DNA of 64,000 nt from contig OY762508.1 of assembly GCA_963665975.1 (NCBI GenBank), positions 496,001 to 560,000 of the forward strand. The letters run 5' to 3'. This document shows, piece after piece, positions 8,135 to 18,126 of the stretch. Origin of the DNA: G963665975 sp963665975. GTDB lineage: Bacteria; Bacteroidota; Rhodothermia; Rhodothermales; Bin80. Each line of letters begins with the position of its first letter. Within the stretch, counting starts at the first letter, position 1. The position numbers were made by a program, and so were the translations under genes. The notes under the pieces are model-generated. The model saw nothing but the letters and a program-made list of their open reading frames with translations, was not told the origin of the DNA and made no database searches.

Positions 8135-9214
8135 TTATGCCCACGTTGCGACCGGTTTCTCCTTCGCGTTGAGATACCCCTGCTCGACAAGCAATTCTGC
8201 GTTCAGCACCGCACCGCCAGCCGCGCCACGCACCGTATTATGCACAAGCACGATGAACTTTACGCCCAGGACTTCGCACGGCCGGATGCGACCAATAGAC
8301 ACAGTCATACCGCGGTTCATCTCCACGTGACGTCGCGGCTGCGGGAAGCGCTCGTCATCAAATACATGCAGCAGACGCTCCGGCTCGCTCGGGAGCCCAT
8401 AGGAGCGTACAGGACTCTCAAATGCCTCGAATACGGCCCGCACAGCAGCAGCATCGGCTCCATCGGTTAACTGCACGGAAACACACTCCAGATGACCCTC
8501 CAGCACCGGTACACGATTACAATGCGCACTGATAGTGATCCTGGCCGGATCAATGCGCCCACGATGCAGTGTGCCTAACAGTTTCAGCGGCTCCGTCACC
8601 ATCTTCTCCTCTTCCCCGGGTATATAGGGCACGACGTTAGCTAGCGCGTCAAGCGTTGGCACGCCCGGATACCCCGCGCCAGAAAGCGCCTGCATGGTAG
8701 AGACCTGGACCTTGTCAACACCGAATGCGTCGACAAGCGGACGAAGGGCGCAGACCAGACCTACCGTAGAGCAATTGGGATTGGTGACGATGAACCCGCC
8801 ATGCTTCCAGGGCTGCTGATCTATCAGCGCCGTATGGCCCGGGTTTACTTCCGGGATGACCAGCGGCACATTATCGTGCATGCGATAATTGCGGGCATTC
8901 GAAATGACCGGATACCCCGCCTCGGCGAAGTCCCGCTCGATAGTCCCGGCGACGCTGCTCGTGAGTCCCGAAAAAACAAAATCGCAGTTGAGATCAGGAC
9001 GCGCCTCTACCACCTCCCGCTCGGCGATCTGCTCCGGAATCATGGTAGACCCAATCCAGTTGACAGCATCCCGATACTTCCGCCCCGCCGATCGACCGGA
9101 GGCCGCCAACGCCGTAATTTCAAACCACGGATGGCCGTCCAGGACCTCCACGAATTTCTGTCCTACCGCTCCCGTAGCACCAAGAATTCCTACGCGATAC
9201 TTACGCTTACTCAT
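8135..9214 (-). CDS. asd: Aspartate-semialdehyde dehydrogenase (fungal/archaeal-type)
   Basis: This 359-residue cytosolic enzyme reduces aspartyl phosphate to aspartate semialdehyde with NADPH, feeding methionine, threonine and lysine synthesis. It begins with the Rossmann motif GILGATGAVGQ. The catalytic cysteine is in NPNCSTVG at about residue 150, and the active-site histidine is in HCNRVPVLEGH. Gaps and motifs match the fungal/archaeal type more than the enterobacterial type. It follows metX by about 105 bp on the same strand, in metY-metX-asd order. It may therefore share the SAM-responsive leader upstream of metY, although that gap could hide its own promoter. Confidence 0.93.
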   Translation of the reverse strand: MSKRKYRVGILGATGAVGQKFVEVLDGHPWFEITALAASGRSAGRKYRDAVNWIGSTMIPEQIAEREVVEARPDLNCDFVFSGLTSSVAGTIERDFAEAGYPVISNARNYRMHDNVPLVIPEVNPGHTALIDQQPWKHGGFIVTNPNCSTVGLVCALRPLVDAFGVDKVQVSTMQALSGAGYPGVPTLDALANVVPYIPGEEEKMVTEPLKLLGTLHRGRIDPARITISAHCNRVPVLEGHLECVSVQLTDGADAAAVRAVFEAFESPVRSYGLPSEPERLLHVFDDERFPQPRRHVEMNRGMTVSIGRIRPCEVLGVKFIVLVHNTVRGAAGGAVLNAELLVEQGYLNAKEKPVATWA

Positions 9215-9253
9215 AAATCAGTATACCGTTAACCTGTGATAGACGCACTACGC

Positions 9254-10321
9254 CTACTGCGATGGTTGGTGCCCGACGGTCAGCACGTGTGGGTCAATGA
9301 CACGCTTTCGCCACGCACGTACAGCATCGCTAAGCGCCTCCTGCTCTATTAGAAAGGTGTCGTGCCCGTGGTCCCCCGCCAGCACGGCGAGCTCCGCGTT
9401 CGGTAACAGATCGGCCAGTTCCTGCTGCTCATCCAGGCGGTACAGCACATCCGATTCAATACCGACCACAAGAGTGTCCTGGCGGATGCCGCGCAGAATC
9501 GCTTCATAGCCGCCGCGGTCACGCGCCACATCGTGCGTGTCCATAAGCCGGGTTAGGTATACATAGCAGTTGGCGTCAAAGCGGTCCACCAATTTCTCGC
9601 CATGGTGGCGCAGGTAAGCTTCTACGCTATACGGTGACTCGGGCACACCATTGGTATGGGCGCGCCCAAAACGACCCTCGAACGATGCAAACGACCGATA
9701 CGAAATCATCGCGATCATGCGCGCCGTAGCGAGCCCGGCCGTTGGCTGGCAGTTGGCAGCGTATCGGCCGCCCTCATAGGCAGGGTCCGCGGAGATCGCC
9801 TGCCGCTGCGCCTCACTCCAGGCTATACACCACGCCGAATGGCGACCACCCACACCGATGGGAACAAGCCCCCGGATGTAGTCCCCATAGAACGCCCACT
9901 CCAATACCTGCATGCCTCCCATAGAGCCCCCAATCGCAAACGCTAACTGACGGACTCCGAGTTTATCTAGCAACATCTTGTGCAGACGCACCGTGTCACG
10001 TACCGTAGCCTGTGGCAGGCCAATGCCGTATGGCCGCTGCGTTTCCGGATTCACGGTCACAGGCGCAATCGTCCCGTAGGGCGAGCCAATGACGTTTGCG
10101 CAAACTACAAAATAGTGATCCGTGTCCAACGCACGCCCCGGCCCGATGCAATCGCTCCACCAGGCCGAGGCATCCACAGAACTTGTTAGCGAATGTCCGA
10201 CGATGATCGCGTTGTCCCCCGCCTGGTTCAGACGTCCCCACGTCTGATAGGCAACTGGCACATGACGCAGTTCCGCTCCACTTTCCAGCGTAAAGGACGG
10301 TATGATAGCTGTTTCCGGCAT
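9254..10321 (-). CDS. metX: Homoserine O-acetyltransferase MetX
   Basis: This alpha/beta-hydrolase-fold enzyme activates homoserine with acetyl-CoA for direct sulfhydrylation. The nucleophile elbow is GGSMGG and the catalytic aspartate is in GIESDVLY. The histidine is in GDHGHDTFL. YQTWGRLN near the N-terminus and SSVDASAWW are family blocks. Length (355 residues from the ATG at 10321) is typical. A TTG at 10348 would add nine residues, and neither start has a clear ribosome site. It lies 50 bp after metY, its functional partner. Some MetX relatives use succinyl-CoA instead, and sequence inspection cannot settle the donor. Confidence 0.9.
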   Translation of the reverse strand: MPETAIIPSFTLESGAELRHVPVAYQTWGRLNQAGDNAIIVGHSLTSSVDASAWWSDCIGPGRALDTDHYFVVCANVIGSPYGTIAPVTVNPETQRPYGIGLPQATVRDTVRLHKMLLDKLGVRQLAFAIGGSMGGMQVLEWAFYGDYIRGLVPIGVGGRHSAWCIAWSEAQRQAISADPAYEGGRYAANCQPTAGLATARMIAMISYRSFASFEGRFGRAHTNGVPESPYSVEAYLRHHGEKLVDRFDANCYVYLTRLMDTHDVARDRGGYEAILRGIRQDTLVVGIESDVLYRLDEQQELADLLPNAELAVLAGDHGHDTFLIEQEALSDAVRAWRKRVIDPHVLTVGHQPSQ

Positions 10322-10370
10322 ATCAGGTAAGATCTGGACAACGCGCAATGGTCAGACGACACCCAGTCGA

Positions 10371-11705
10371 TCAAGCAGACGCAGCAACTGGCACGAGTGC
10401 CAGCGCCCGCTGGAAGTCATCCTTGATGTCTTCGATGTGCTCAATTCCCACCGAAACGCGGACCAGGTCTGGCGTGACGCCGGCCGAGGCCTGCTCGTGC
10501 AACGCCAACTGCTGGTGCGTGGTGGAGGCCGGGTGAATTACAAGCGTCTTGGCATCGCCGACATTCGCCAGATGACTGGCCAGCTGCACGCCGCTCACAA
10601 ACGCTTTACCAGCCTCTACGCCGCCCTTTACACCAAAGGCCAGTACGGCGCCGAATCCGTTAGTCAAGTACTGCTTGGCGCGCTCATGGTAGGCATGTGT
10701 CGTCAGACCCGGATAGCTGACCCATGCCACCTCCGGCTGCTCCCGTAAAAAGCGCGCCAACTCCTGAGCGTTGTCACAACTGCGCTGCACGCGAAGCGAC
10801 AACGTCTCTAACCCCTGCAACAAGAGGAACGACCCGAACGGATTCTGGCATGGCCCAATATCACGCAGTCCCTCTACCCGCGCACGGATGACAAACGCCA
10901 CGTTGGTATTCAGCACACCCTCCGGACCAAAGGCTTCCCAGAAGCTCAGCCCATGGTAGGAAGGCGAGGGCTCGGTGAAGCTGGGGAATCGCCCGTTGTC
11001 CCACGGAAACGTACCCGCATCCACGATGACACCGCCAATCGTAGAACCGTGTCCGCCAATCCACTTTGTGGCGCTGGAAACAACAATGTCGGCGCCATGG
11101 TCGATCGGACGAAAGAGATAGCCCGCGGTGCCAAACGTGTTGTCCACTACAAAGGGAATGCCGTGCCGCTTGGCAATCTGCGCGATGCGCTCGAAATCCG
11201 GAATGTTAAACCGAGGATTCCCGATGGTCTCCACGTAGATGGCCTTCGTGCGGTCATCGATAAGGCGCTCGATGGAGTCCGGGTCGTCGCCGTCGGCAAA
11301 CCGAACATCAATCCCGACGCGCGGGAAGGTGACCTTGAACTGGTTGAACGTGCCCCCGTAGAGGAAGCTCGTCGAGACGATATTGTCTCCCGCGTGGGCA
11401 AGCGTCGTCAGGGCGAGGAACTGCGCGGCCTGGCCGCTGCTCGTCGCCAGGGCTGCAACACCACCCTCCAATGCCGCAATCCGACGCTCAAATACGTCCG
11501 AAGTCGGATTCATTATGCGCGTGTAAATGTTGCCGAACTGCTTCAGAGCGAAGAGATCGGCGCCATGCGCGGCATCATTAAAGGTGTACGACGTCGTTGC
11601 ATAAATTGGCACGGCACGCGCATTCGTCGCTGGATCAGGCTTTTGACCAGCATGCAATTGCAGCGTTTCGTAGCGCAACGGCCGTGTCTGTCCATTACTG
11701 CTCAT
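10371..11705 (-). CDS. metY: O-acetylhomoserine sulfhydrylase (MetY)
   Basis: This 444-residue PLP enzyme of the Cys/Met metabolism family makes homocysteine from O-acetylhomoserine and sulfide. The PLP lysine lies in SSATKWIGGHGST. The N-terminal ETLQLHAGQKPDPATNARAV and ATSSGQAAQFLAL segments are typical. Its length exceeds that of cystathionine gamma-synthase, consistent with MetY. The ATG has an excellent Shine-Dalgarno site, AAGGAG, seven to eight bases upstream. It is the first gene after a SAM-I riboswitch and is followed by metX and asd. High SAM should therefore switch off this operon. Confidence 0.95.
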   Translation of the reverse strand: MSSNGQTRPLRYETLQLHAGQKPDPATNARAVPIYATTSYTFNDAAHGADLFALKQFGNIYTRIMNPTSDVFERRIAALEGGVAALATSSGQAAQFLALTTLAHAGDNIVSTSFLYGGTFNQFKVTFPRVGIDVRFADGDDPDSIERLIDDRTKAIYVETIGNPRFNIPDFERIAQIAKRHGIPFVVDNTFGTAGYLFRPIDHGADIVVSSATKWIGGHGSTIGGVIVDAGTFPWDNGRFPSFTEPSPSYHGLSFWEAFGPEGVLNTNVAFVIRARVEGLRDIGPCQNPFGSFLLLQGLETLSLRVQRSCDNAQELARFLREQPEVAWVSYPGLTTHAYHERAKQYLTNGFGAVLAFGVKGGVEAGKAFVSGVQLASHLANVGDAKTLVIHPASTTHQQLALHEQASAGVTPDLVRVSVGIEHIEDIKDDFQRALALVPVAASA

Positions 11706-11798
11706 GGTAGCTCTCCTTAGATGGTTGTGAAATGAGTATGCGACACGGCAGACGTGTCAACCATCCAGAAAGCAGGCTCCCGCACCGGAAAGGCTACA

Positions 11799-11998
11799 AT
11801 AAAACCCCTTCCGGGTGTAAGATAGCGGAAGAGGCGTCTCGAACTCATTCCGGGAGCTACCCGGAGAATTCGTCTCCCGCCCATCTCCCCTCGCTAGCGC
11901 GAGGCAGGAAGTGGCACCTTCCAAGCGTGGCGTTCGATCCCACGCTGGGGGTTGCCAGGGTTTCACAGGGCCCGTACCCTCCACCCTTCTGGATGAGC
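11799..11998 (-). promoter_or_regulatory. SAM-I (S-box) riboswitch with terminator, upstream of metY
   Basis: On the minus strand the leader reads CTCATCCAGAAGGGTGGAGG, then a segment ending GTGAAACCCTGGCAACC, then GGAAGGTGCCACTTCCTGC and GGGAGATGGG. These are the S-box core blocks in order. P1 pairs CUCAUC (11992-11997) with GAUGGG (11880-11885). Downstream, CCTCTTCCG (11826-11834) pairs with CGGAAGGGG (11805-11813), followed by TTTTATT, forming the expression-platform terminator. Family knowledge says SAM binding favours termination. The leader is about 95 bp from the metY start. Confidence 0.95.
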
Positions 11999-12082
11999 TG
12001 TCACGAACATCGTGTCATTATGTGTAATAAACGGCAACGCACGGAAGAATGCAACGACCGTGCTAATTTCTTTCAGCCTTCA

Positions 12083-13546
12083 CTAACCCCTCCGGGTCAG
12101 ATCTCCCATACCCTTCGTCGGAAGAGACATAAAACCAGATAGATACGCGTCTGCTGCGCGCGCCGCCTCACGACCCTCCGAAATCGCCCAGACCACGAGC
12201 GACTGGCCGCGCCGCGCATCGCCAGCAGCGAATACACCCGCCACATTCGTCTGGTAATCGCCATTGGTCCACAGATTGCCGCGCTCGGTGAGCTGCACGC
12301 CAAGCTGCCCCAGCATGCGGGTTTTCTCCGGTCCCGTGTAGCCAATCGCCAGCAGCACCAGGTCCGCAGGCCAGACTCTCTCAGTGCCGGGCACCTCATC
12401 CAGGCCGCGGCCTCCCGTCTTCAACGACACCTCTACCGTACGCAGGCTTGTAACGCGCCTGCCATCGCCCTCAAACGCCTTGGTCATAATGCTCCAGTGG
12501 CGATCTGCACCCTCCTCATGCGAAGAACTCGAGCGGAGAATCATCGGATAGTACGGCCAGGGCTGATGATCCGGACGCTCTTCGGGTGGTGTGGGCAATA
12601 ATTCGAATTGCGTGACAGATGCCGCCCCCTGCCGGTTTGCTGTCCCTACACAGTCGCTGCCGGTGTCCCCGCCGCCTATCACGATGACGTGCTTACCGCG
12701 TGCGTCTACCTGCTTTACAGCCTCGCGGGACAGGTCATCGCTGCTCACACGCTTGTTCTGCTGGCGCAGGTAGTCAAAGGCGAAATGGATTCCGGCTAGA
12801 TCGCGACCGGGGATCGGCAGATCACGCGGTTGCGTGGACCCTGCGCACAGGACAACCGCATCGAAGCTCTTGAGCCTACCGACGACATAGTTGCCGCCCA
12901 CATCCGCACGCGTTACGAATTGCACACCCTCCTCCTCCATCAGTGTGATGCGCCGGTCGAGAATGTGCTTTTCGAGCTTGAAATCCGGAATCCCGTATCT
13001 GAGCAGTCCCCCTATGCGATCGTCACGCTCCAGAACCGTCACGCGATGTCCAGCCTTGTTTAACTGATCCGCACAAGCAAGCCCGGCGGGTCCCGACCCG
13101 ACTACGGCAACACTCTTGCTGGAACGCCGCTCGGGTGGATCCGGGTGCACCCAACCTGCACTCCAGGCGTATTCAATGATCTCCAGTTCGATGCGCTCAA
13201 TGGTGACAGGAAGCCCCACAAGACCAAGCACACACGCCGATTCGCACGGCGCCGGGCAAATGCGGCCAGTAAACTCGGGGAAATTGTTTGTCGCCCGAAG
13301 CCGGTCATACGCCTCGCGCCACTTTCCCCGGTATACAAGATCGTTCCAGTCCGGAATGATATTCCCCAGCGGACACCCTGCCTGGCAGAAAGGAACGCCG
13401 CAATCCATGCAGCGCGCAGCCTGCGTCTGCACCGATTCGATCGGAAACGGCAGATAGACGTCCCGATAGTCCTGCACACGCTCATCCACGGGACGCCGCG
13501 CCGGCAGTTCACGCTCATAATCAAGGAATCCTGTTGCCTTGGTCAT
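12083..13546 (-). CDS. gltD: Glutamate synthase small subunit
   Basis: This 487-residue iron-sulfur flavoprotein passes electrons from NADPH to GltB. The N-terminal ferredoxin-like cysteine sets are ARCMDCGVPFCQAGCP and GRICPAPCESACVLG. The FAD-binding GSGPAGLACADQL and the NADPH-binding GGGDTGSDC follow, and a late GDARRGQSLVVWAI is the usual C-terminal FAD block. The ATG at 13546 matches the family start (TGFLDYERE) and has GGAG four bases upstream. A GTG at 13609 overlapping the gltB stop would add 21 residues and cannot be excluded. It lies directly after gltB on the same strand. Confidence 0.93.
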   Translation of the reverse strand: MTKATGFLDYERELPARRPVDERVQDYRDVYLPFPIESVQTQAARCMDCGVPFCQAGCPLGNIIPDWNDLVYRGKWREAYDRLRATNNFPEFTGRICPAPCESACVLGLVGLPVTIERIELEIIEYAWSAGWVHPDPPERRSSKSVAVVGSGPAGLACADQLNKAGHRVTVLERDDRIGGLLRYGIPDFKLEKHILDRRITLMEEEGVQFVTRADVGGNYVVGRLKSFDAVVLCAGSTQPRDLPIPGRDLAGIHFAFDYLRQQNKRVSSDDLSREAVKQVDARGKHVIVIGGGDTGSDCVGTANRQGAASVTQFELLPTPPEERPDHQPWPYYPMILRSSSSHEEGADRHWSIMTKAFEGDGRRVTSLRTVEVSLKTGGRGLDEVPGTERVWPADLVLLAIGYTGPEKTRMLGQLGVQLTERGNLWTNGDYQTNVAGVFAAGDARRGQSLVVWAISEGREAARAADAYLSGFMSLPTKGMGDLTRRG

Positions 13547-13605
13547 TGCTCTCCGGGCCCCATTCCCGCCAGCATGGCGGATAGGCAGTTTTACACTCTC
13601 AATAG

Positions 13606-16600
13606 TCACGCCGCAGCCACCTGTGGCACCGCCAAGCGGTCGGTGGCCAGTTTTAGGAGAGCGTTGCGGTACTCGATGGGCATTACCTGCACAAACTCAC
13701 GAAGAGCCTTTTCCCAGTGGTCGAGAACCCAGTGGGCCACCCGGCTACCGGTGTAATGGTAATGGTTTTCGACAAGCCTGCGCAACTCTGCTATGTCTTC
13801 AAACTCGGTTAACTCCAGAAGTTCTACCGACTCCATATTGCAACGCCCGCGCCGAAAATCTCCCGTGCCATCCAATACATACGCTACGCCGCCACTCATA
13901 CCGGCCGCAAAGTTACGTCCCGTCGGACCCATAACCACGACTCTGCCGCCTGTCATGTACTCGCACCCATGGTCTCCGACAGCTTCCACTACAGCGCGCA
14001 CACCGCTATTGCGCACGCAGAAGCGTTCACCCGCGCGGCCGCGCACATACGCCTCTCCGCGCGTCGCTCCATAGAACGCCACGTTGCCAATAATGATATT
14101 CTCGTGCGGCGAATACGTGGCTTCCTTCGGCGGGGCAATGATCAGCCTCGCACCCGAGAGGCCCTTCCCGAAGTAATCGTTGGCGTCGCCGGCAATGTTG
14201 AACGTAATACCCGGAGCGGCAAAGGCAGCAAAACTCTGGCCTGCTGACCCATGGCAGTCGAACACGATCGTATCGTCAGCCAGGCCTAACTCACCGTAGC
14301 GCCTGGCGATTTCATGGCTCAGCATGGTGCCAACAGTCCGATTCGTGTTACGCAACGCAACAGCGTGCCGCACGGGTTCGCCACGTTCCAGCGCAGGCTC
14401 CGCGAGCGCAATGAGCGTGTGGTCCAATGCCCCTTCCAGGCCGTGATCTTGTGCTTCGGCATTAAACGTCGCCAGGGATCCCGGCGCCACCGGCATGGTG
14501 AGAATGGGCGACAGGTCGAGATGCCTCGCTTTCCAGTGGTCGATGTCTTCTCGGCGTTTAAGCCGGTCAACGCGACCGCGCATTTCGTCCAGTGTTCGAA
14601 AACCCAACTGCGCCATGATGCCGCGCAACTCCTCGGCGACATAGTGCAGATAGTTGACCACATGCTCGGGTTGGCCAGTAAACAGCTTGCGCAATTCGGG
14701 ATTCTGTGTCGCAATGCCCACCGGGCATGTATTGAGATGACACTTACGCATCATGATGCAGCCAAGAGCAACCAGCGGCGCGGTGGCGAAGCCGAATTCG
14801 TCCGCGCCAAGCAGCGCGGCAATGGCTACGTCGCGCCCGGTCTTCAGCTGCCCGTCGCACTCCACCCGGATACGGCTCCGCAATCCATGATGCACCAACG
14901 TCTGGTGCGTCTCGGCAAGCCCAAGCTCCCACGGCAGGCCCGCATGCATTATGGACGTCTGTGGGGAGGCGCCGGTGCCGCCGTCAGTGCCGCTGATAAG
15001 CACCACATCCGCCTTTCCTTTCGCTACGCCCGCAGCAATAGTCCCCACGCCAACCTCAGACACCAGTTTGACGCTGATGCGCGCGTGGGGATTGGAATTC
15101 TTCAGGTCGTGGATCAGCTGCGCAAGGTCTTCAATAGAATAGATGTCATGGTGCGGCGGCGGCGAAATCAATCCCACATGCGGCGTCGAGTGGCGCAATT
15201 TCGCAATCCACGGATACACCTTTGCACCCGGAAGCTGACCGCCCTCTCCGGGCTTGGCGCCCTGAGCCATCTTGATCTGAATCTCGTCGGCGCTTTCCAG
15301 ATACCCGATCGTTACTCCGAATCGCCCGGAGGCAACCTGCTTGATGCGGCTGCGCCGCGGGTTATTGCGCCCGTAGCGCTCGGGATTCTCGCCGCCCTCG
15401 CCGGTGTTGCTCTTGCCGCCAAGCATGTTCAGCGCCACGGCCAGGGTTTCGTGCGTCTCCTGGCTGATAGACCCGTTTGACATCGCCCCGGACTTGAAGC
15501 GGGTGACAATCTGCGTCCACGGCTCAACCTCCTCCAGCGGTATGGATGTACCCACGTCATTGTCAAACTCCAATAAGCCGCGCAATGTGCTAAGCCTGCG
15601 GGCCTGCTGGTTCACTTCGTCGGCAAATTCCTGATAGGACCCGGCATCCTGCTCTCGTGCAGCATGCTGCATGTTGGCAATCACCGTAGGGCTGAACAGG
15701 TGGCGCTCGCCGCCACGCCGCCACTGGTAATGGCCGCCCGGATCCAGCGGCAAAAGCCCACTGATCTCTTTGGACGGATAGGCCCGTTCATGCCGCATGC
15801 CGATCTCGCGGGTGATGACATCCAGATCGATGCCTCCCACACGAGATGCCGTACCCGGAAAGTACGCGTCAATCACGCTCCTGCCGATCCCCACCGCTTC
15901 AAAGATTTGCGCGCCCCGGTAGCTCTGCAGCGTCGAAATGCCCATCTTGGACATGACCTTGAGCAGCCCCTTCCCGATGGCCTTGATATACCTGGCGGCG
16001 GCTTTCTCCGGGGACAGATCGTCGATTTCACCTTCCTCCGCCAATTCCCTGACCGATTCCAGGGCGAGATACGGATTGATCGCCTCCGCTCCGTAACCAA
16101 TAAGAAGGGCAAAGTGGTGAACCTCGCGCGGCTCGCCGCTCTCTATAATCAGGCCGCACCGCATACGCAGCCCTTCCCGAATGAGATGGTGATGCACGGC
16201 GCCCGTGGCGAGAAGTGCAGGGATGGCCAGGCGCTCTTGCCCGGCAGGACGATCCGAGAGGATCAGTAGCGCGCTGCCTTCGCGTACGGCTGCGGCAGCC
16301 TGCGCCTGCAGGCGCGCGAGCGCGCCTGCCAGGTTGCCATCCTCGAAGCACATCTCTAGTGTCGCCGCCGGCAAGCCGCGCTCAGCCGACCGTCGCACTC
16401 GGGCGAGATCTTCATCAGTCAGTACAGGCTGCTGGACACACAGCTTGTGGCAATGGAGCGGAGTTTCGCTAAAGAGATCCCGGCTCGCCCCAATATTCAG
16501 GGAGAGCGACGTCACGAGTTCCTCGCGAATGGCGTCAAGCGGCGGATTGGTAACCTGGGCAAATAACTGCTTGAAGTAGTCGTAGAGGAGGCGCGAACGA

Positions 16601-18126
16601 TCCGAAAGCACCGCAAGCGGCGTGTCATTGCCCATCGATCCTAGCGGCTCCTTTGCGTTCTGTCCCATCGGAGCCAGGATGATCCGCAAGTCTTCGAGCG
16701 AATAGCCGAACATGCGCTGCTTTCGCCCGCGCTCGGCGGGTGACAAGGGCGCAGGCGCAGAAGCCTCCGGAAGACTGTCGAGCGTCACGACGTTTTCACG
16801 CAGCCACTTTCGATACGGCTGCCTTTGACTAATCGCGCGTTTGAGCTCCTTGTCACTGATCACACGCCCCTCTTCAAGATCGACCAGAAACATCCGTCCC
16901 GGGCGCAATCGACCCTTCCGCAAAATACTACCGGGATCCACCCCGCCGACTCCCGTTTCGGAGGCCAGGATGACATACCCATCCTTGGTCAGCACGTAGC
17001 GCGAAGGTCGCAGTCCGTTACGGTCCAACAGCGCCCCGATGTAGCGGCCATCGGTAAACGGCAGCGTAGCCGGGCCGTCCCACGGATCCATCAGGTTTCC
17101 GTGGTACTGGTAGAATGCGCGCTTGGCCGGTGACATGAGGGGGTTGTGCTCCCATGCCTCCGGCACCAGCATCATCATTGCATGCGGTAAAGAACGTCCG
17201 GTGAAGTACAGAAGCTCAAGCGCATTGTCGAGCGCCATCGAGTCGCTACCCCCTTCTCGAATGATGGGAAGCAGCCTTTTGGTGTCCTCTCCGAAGCGCT
17301 CGGAATGGAACATCGCCTCGCCGGCGCGCATCGCGTTGATATTGCCGCGCAGCGTGTTGATTTCTCCGTTGTGGCACAAAAAGCGGAAAGGCTGCGCCAA
17401 CGACCACTCGGGGAACGTATTCGTGCTGAAGCGCGCATGCACCATGGCCAACGCGCTCTCCATGGAGGGATCGGTCAGTTCTGGATAGTAGACCGAGAGC
17501 TGTCCCGGCGTCAGCATCCCCTTATAAATAATCGTACGCGAGGACAGGCTGGCAATGTAGCACGCCTGCCCACCGTTCCGCCTACGCTCGTGCACCGCAT
17601 TCTGGAATTCCTTGCGGATCACATAGAGCTTGCGTTCGAATGCATCACGATCTTCCAGAGCGTCTGAGCGCCCGACAAACACCTGCCAGATCGACGGCTC
17701 CATAGCCCGCGCCTCGGCGCCAATGGTGGCATTGGCGGTCGGCACCTCCCTCCAACCAACAAGTGTCTGCCCATGCGCCGTGACCGCCTGTGCCAGCAGG
17801 TCCCGGAACATCTGTTGGCGAGCGGGCGCTTTCGGCAGGAACACCATGCCAACGCCGTATGCGCCCGGATCGGGCAAGGGAAACCCCCCATCTTTCGCGG
17901 CGCGCACGAAGAAGGCGTGCGGCAATTGCAGGAGGATGCCCGCACCGTCGCCTGTGTGCTCGTCACAGCCACAGGCTCCCCGGTGATCAAGATCAAGGAG
18001 TACAACCAGACCCTTTGCTACGACATCATGCGAAGGCGTTCCGTCGATCCGACAGACAAACCCTACACCACAGGCGTCGTGCTCATAGGCGGGATCATAC
18101 AGGCCGTGCTTTTCTCCTCGATGCAT
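13606..18126 (-). CDS. gltB: Glutamate synthase large subunit
   Basis: This 1506-residue enzyme makes glutamate from glutamine and 2-oxoglutarate. The glutaminase nucleophile is the cysteine in HDACGVGF, at residue 19 with this start. That implies an 18-residue propeptide removed during maturation. The central and FMN domains carry GGKSNTGEGGENPERYG, PGEGGQLPGAKV and GTDGGTGASPQ. The iron-sulfur cysteines are in CIMMRKCHLNTCPVG. The GXGXG C-terminal domain ends the protein. ATG 18126 is preferred to a TTG at 18171, because it gives a propeptide of ordinary size. Neither has a strong ribosome site. gltD follows immediately. Confidence 0.93.
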   Translation of the reverse strand: MHRGEKHGLYDPAYEHDACGVGFVCRIDGTPSHDVVAKGLVVLLDLDHRGACGCDEHTGDGAGILLQLPHAFFVRAAKDGGFPLPDPGAYGVGMVFLPKAPARQQMFRDLLAQAVTAHGQTLVGWREVPTANATIGAEARAMEPSIWQVFVGRSDALEDRDAFERKLYVIRKEFQNAVHERRRNGGQACYIASLSSRTIIYKGMLTPGQLSVYYPELTDPSMESALAMVHARFSTNTFPEWSLAQPFRFLCHNGEINTLRGNINAMRAGEAMFHSERFGEDTKRLLPIIREGGSDSMALDNALELLYFTGRSLPHAMMMLVPEAWEHNPLMSPAKRAFYQYHGNLMDPWDGPATLPFTDGRYIGALLDRNGLRPSRYVLTKDGYVILASETGVGGVDPGSILRKGRLRPGRMFLVDLEEGRVISDKELKRAISQRQPYRKWLRENVVTLDSLPEASAPAPLSPAERGRKQRMFGYSLEDLRIILAPMGQNAKEPLGSMGNDTPLAVLSDRSRLLYDYFKQLFAQVTNPPLDAIREELVTSLSLNIGASRDLFSETPLHCHKLCVQQPVLTDEDLARVRRSAERGLPAATLEMCFEDGNLAGALARLQAQAAAAVREGSALLILSDRPAGQERLAIPALLATGAVHHHLIREGLRMRCGLIIESGEPREVHHFALLIGYGAEAINPYLALESVRELAEEGEIDDLSPEKAAARYIKAIGKGLLKVMSKMGISTLQSYRGAQIFEAVGIGRSVIDAYFPGTASRVGGIDLDVITREIGMRHERAYPSKEISGLLPLDPGGHYQWRRGGERHLFSPTVIANMQHAAREQDAGSYQEFADEVNQQARRLSTLRGLLEFDNDVGTSIPLEEVEPWTQIVTRFKSGAMSNGSISQETHETLAVALNMLGGKSNTGEGGENPERYGRNNPRRSRIKQVASGRFGVTIGYLESADEIQIKMAQGAKPGEGGQLPGAKVYPWIAKLRHSTPHVGLISPPPHHDIYSIEDLAQLIHDLKNSNPHARISVKLVSEVGVGTIAAGVAKGKADVVLISGTDGGTGASPQTSIMHAGLPWELGLAETHQTLVHHGLRSRIRVECDGQLKTGRDVAIAALLGADEFGFATAPLVALGCIMMRKCHLNTCPVGIATQNPELRKLFTGQPEHVVNYLHYVAEELRGIMAQLGFRTLDEMRGRVDRLKRREDIDHWKARHLDLSPILTMPVAPGSLATFNAEAQDHGLEGALDHTLIALAEPALERGEPVRHAVALRNTNRTVGTMLSHEIARRYGELGLADDTIVFDCHGSAGQSFAAFAAPGITFNIAGDANDYFGKGLSGARLIIAPPKEATYSPHENIIIGNVAFYGATRGEAYVRGRAGERFCVRNSGVRAVVEAVGDHGCEYMTGGRVVVMGPTGRNFAAGMSGGVAYVLDGTGDFRRGRCNMESVELLELTEFEDIAELRRLVENHYHYTGSRVAHWVLDHWEKALREFVQVMPIEYRNALLKLATDRLAVPQVAAA

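Noticed and set aside
8049..8470. Plus-strand frames at the asd 3' end.
   Set aside because: They are antisense to the clear asd gene.
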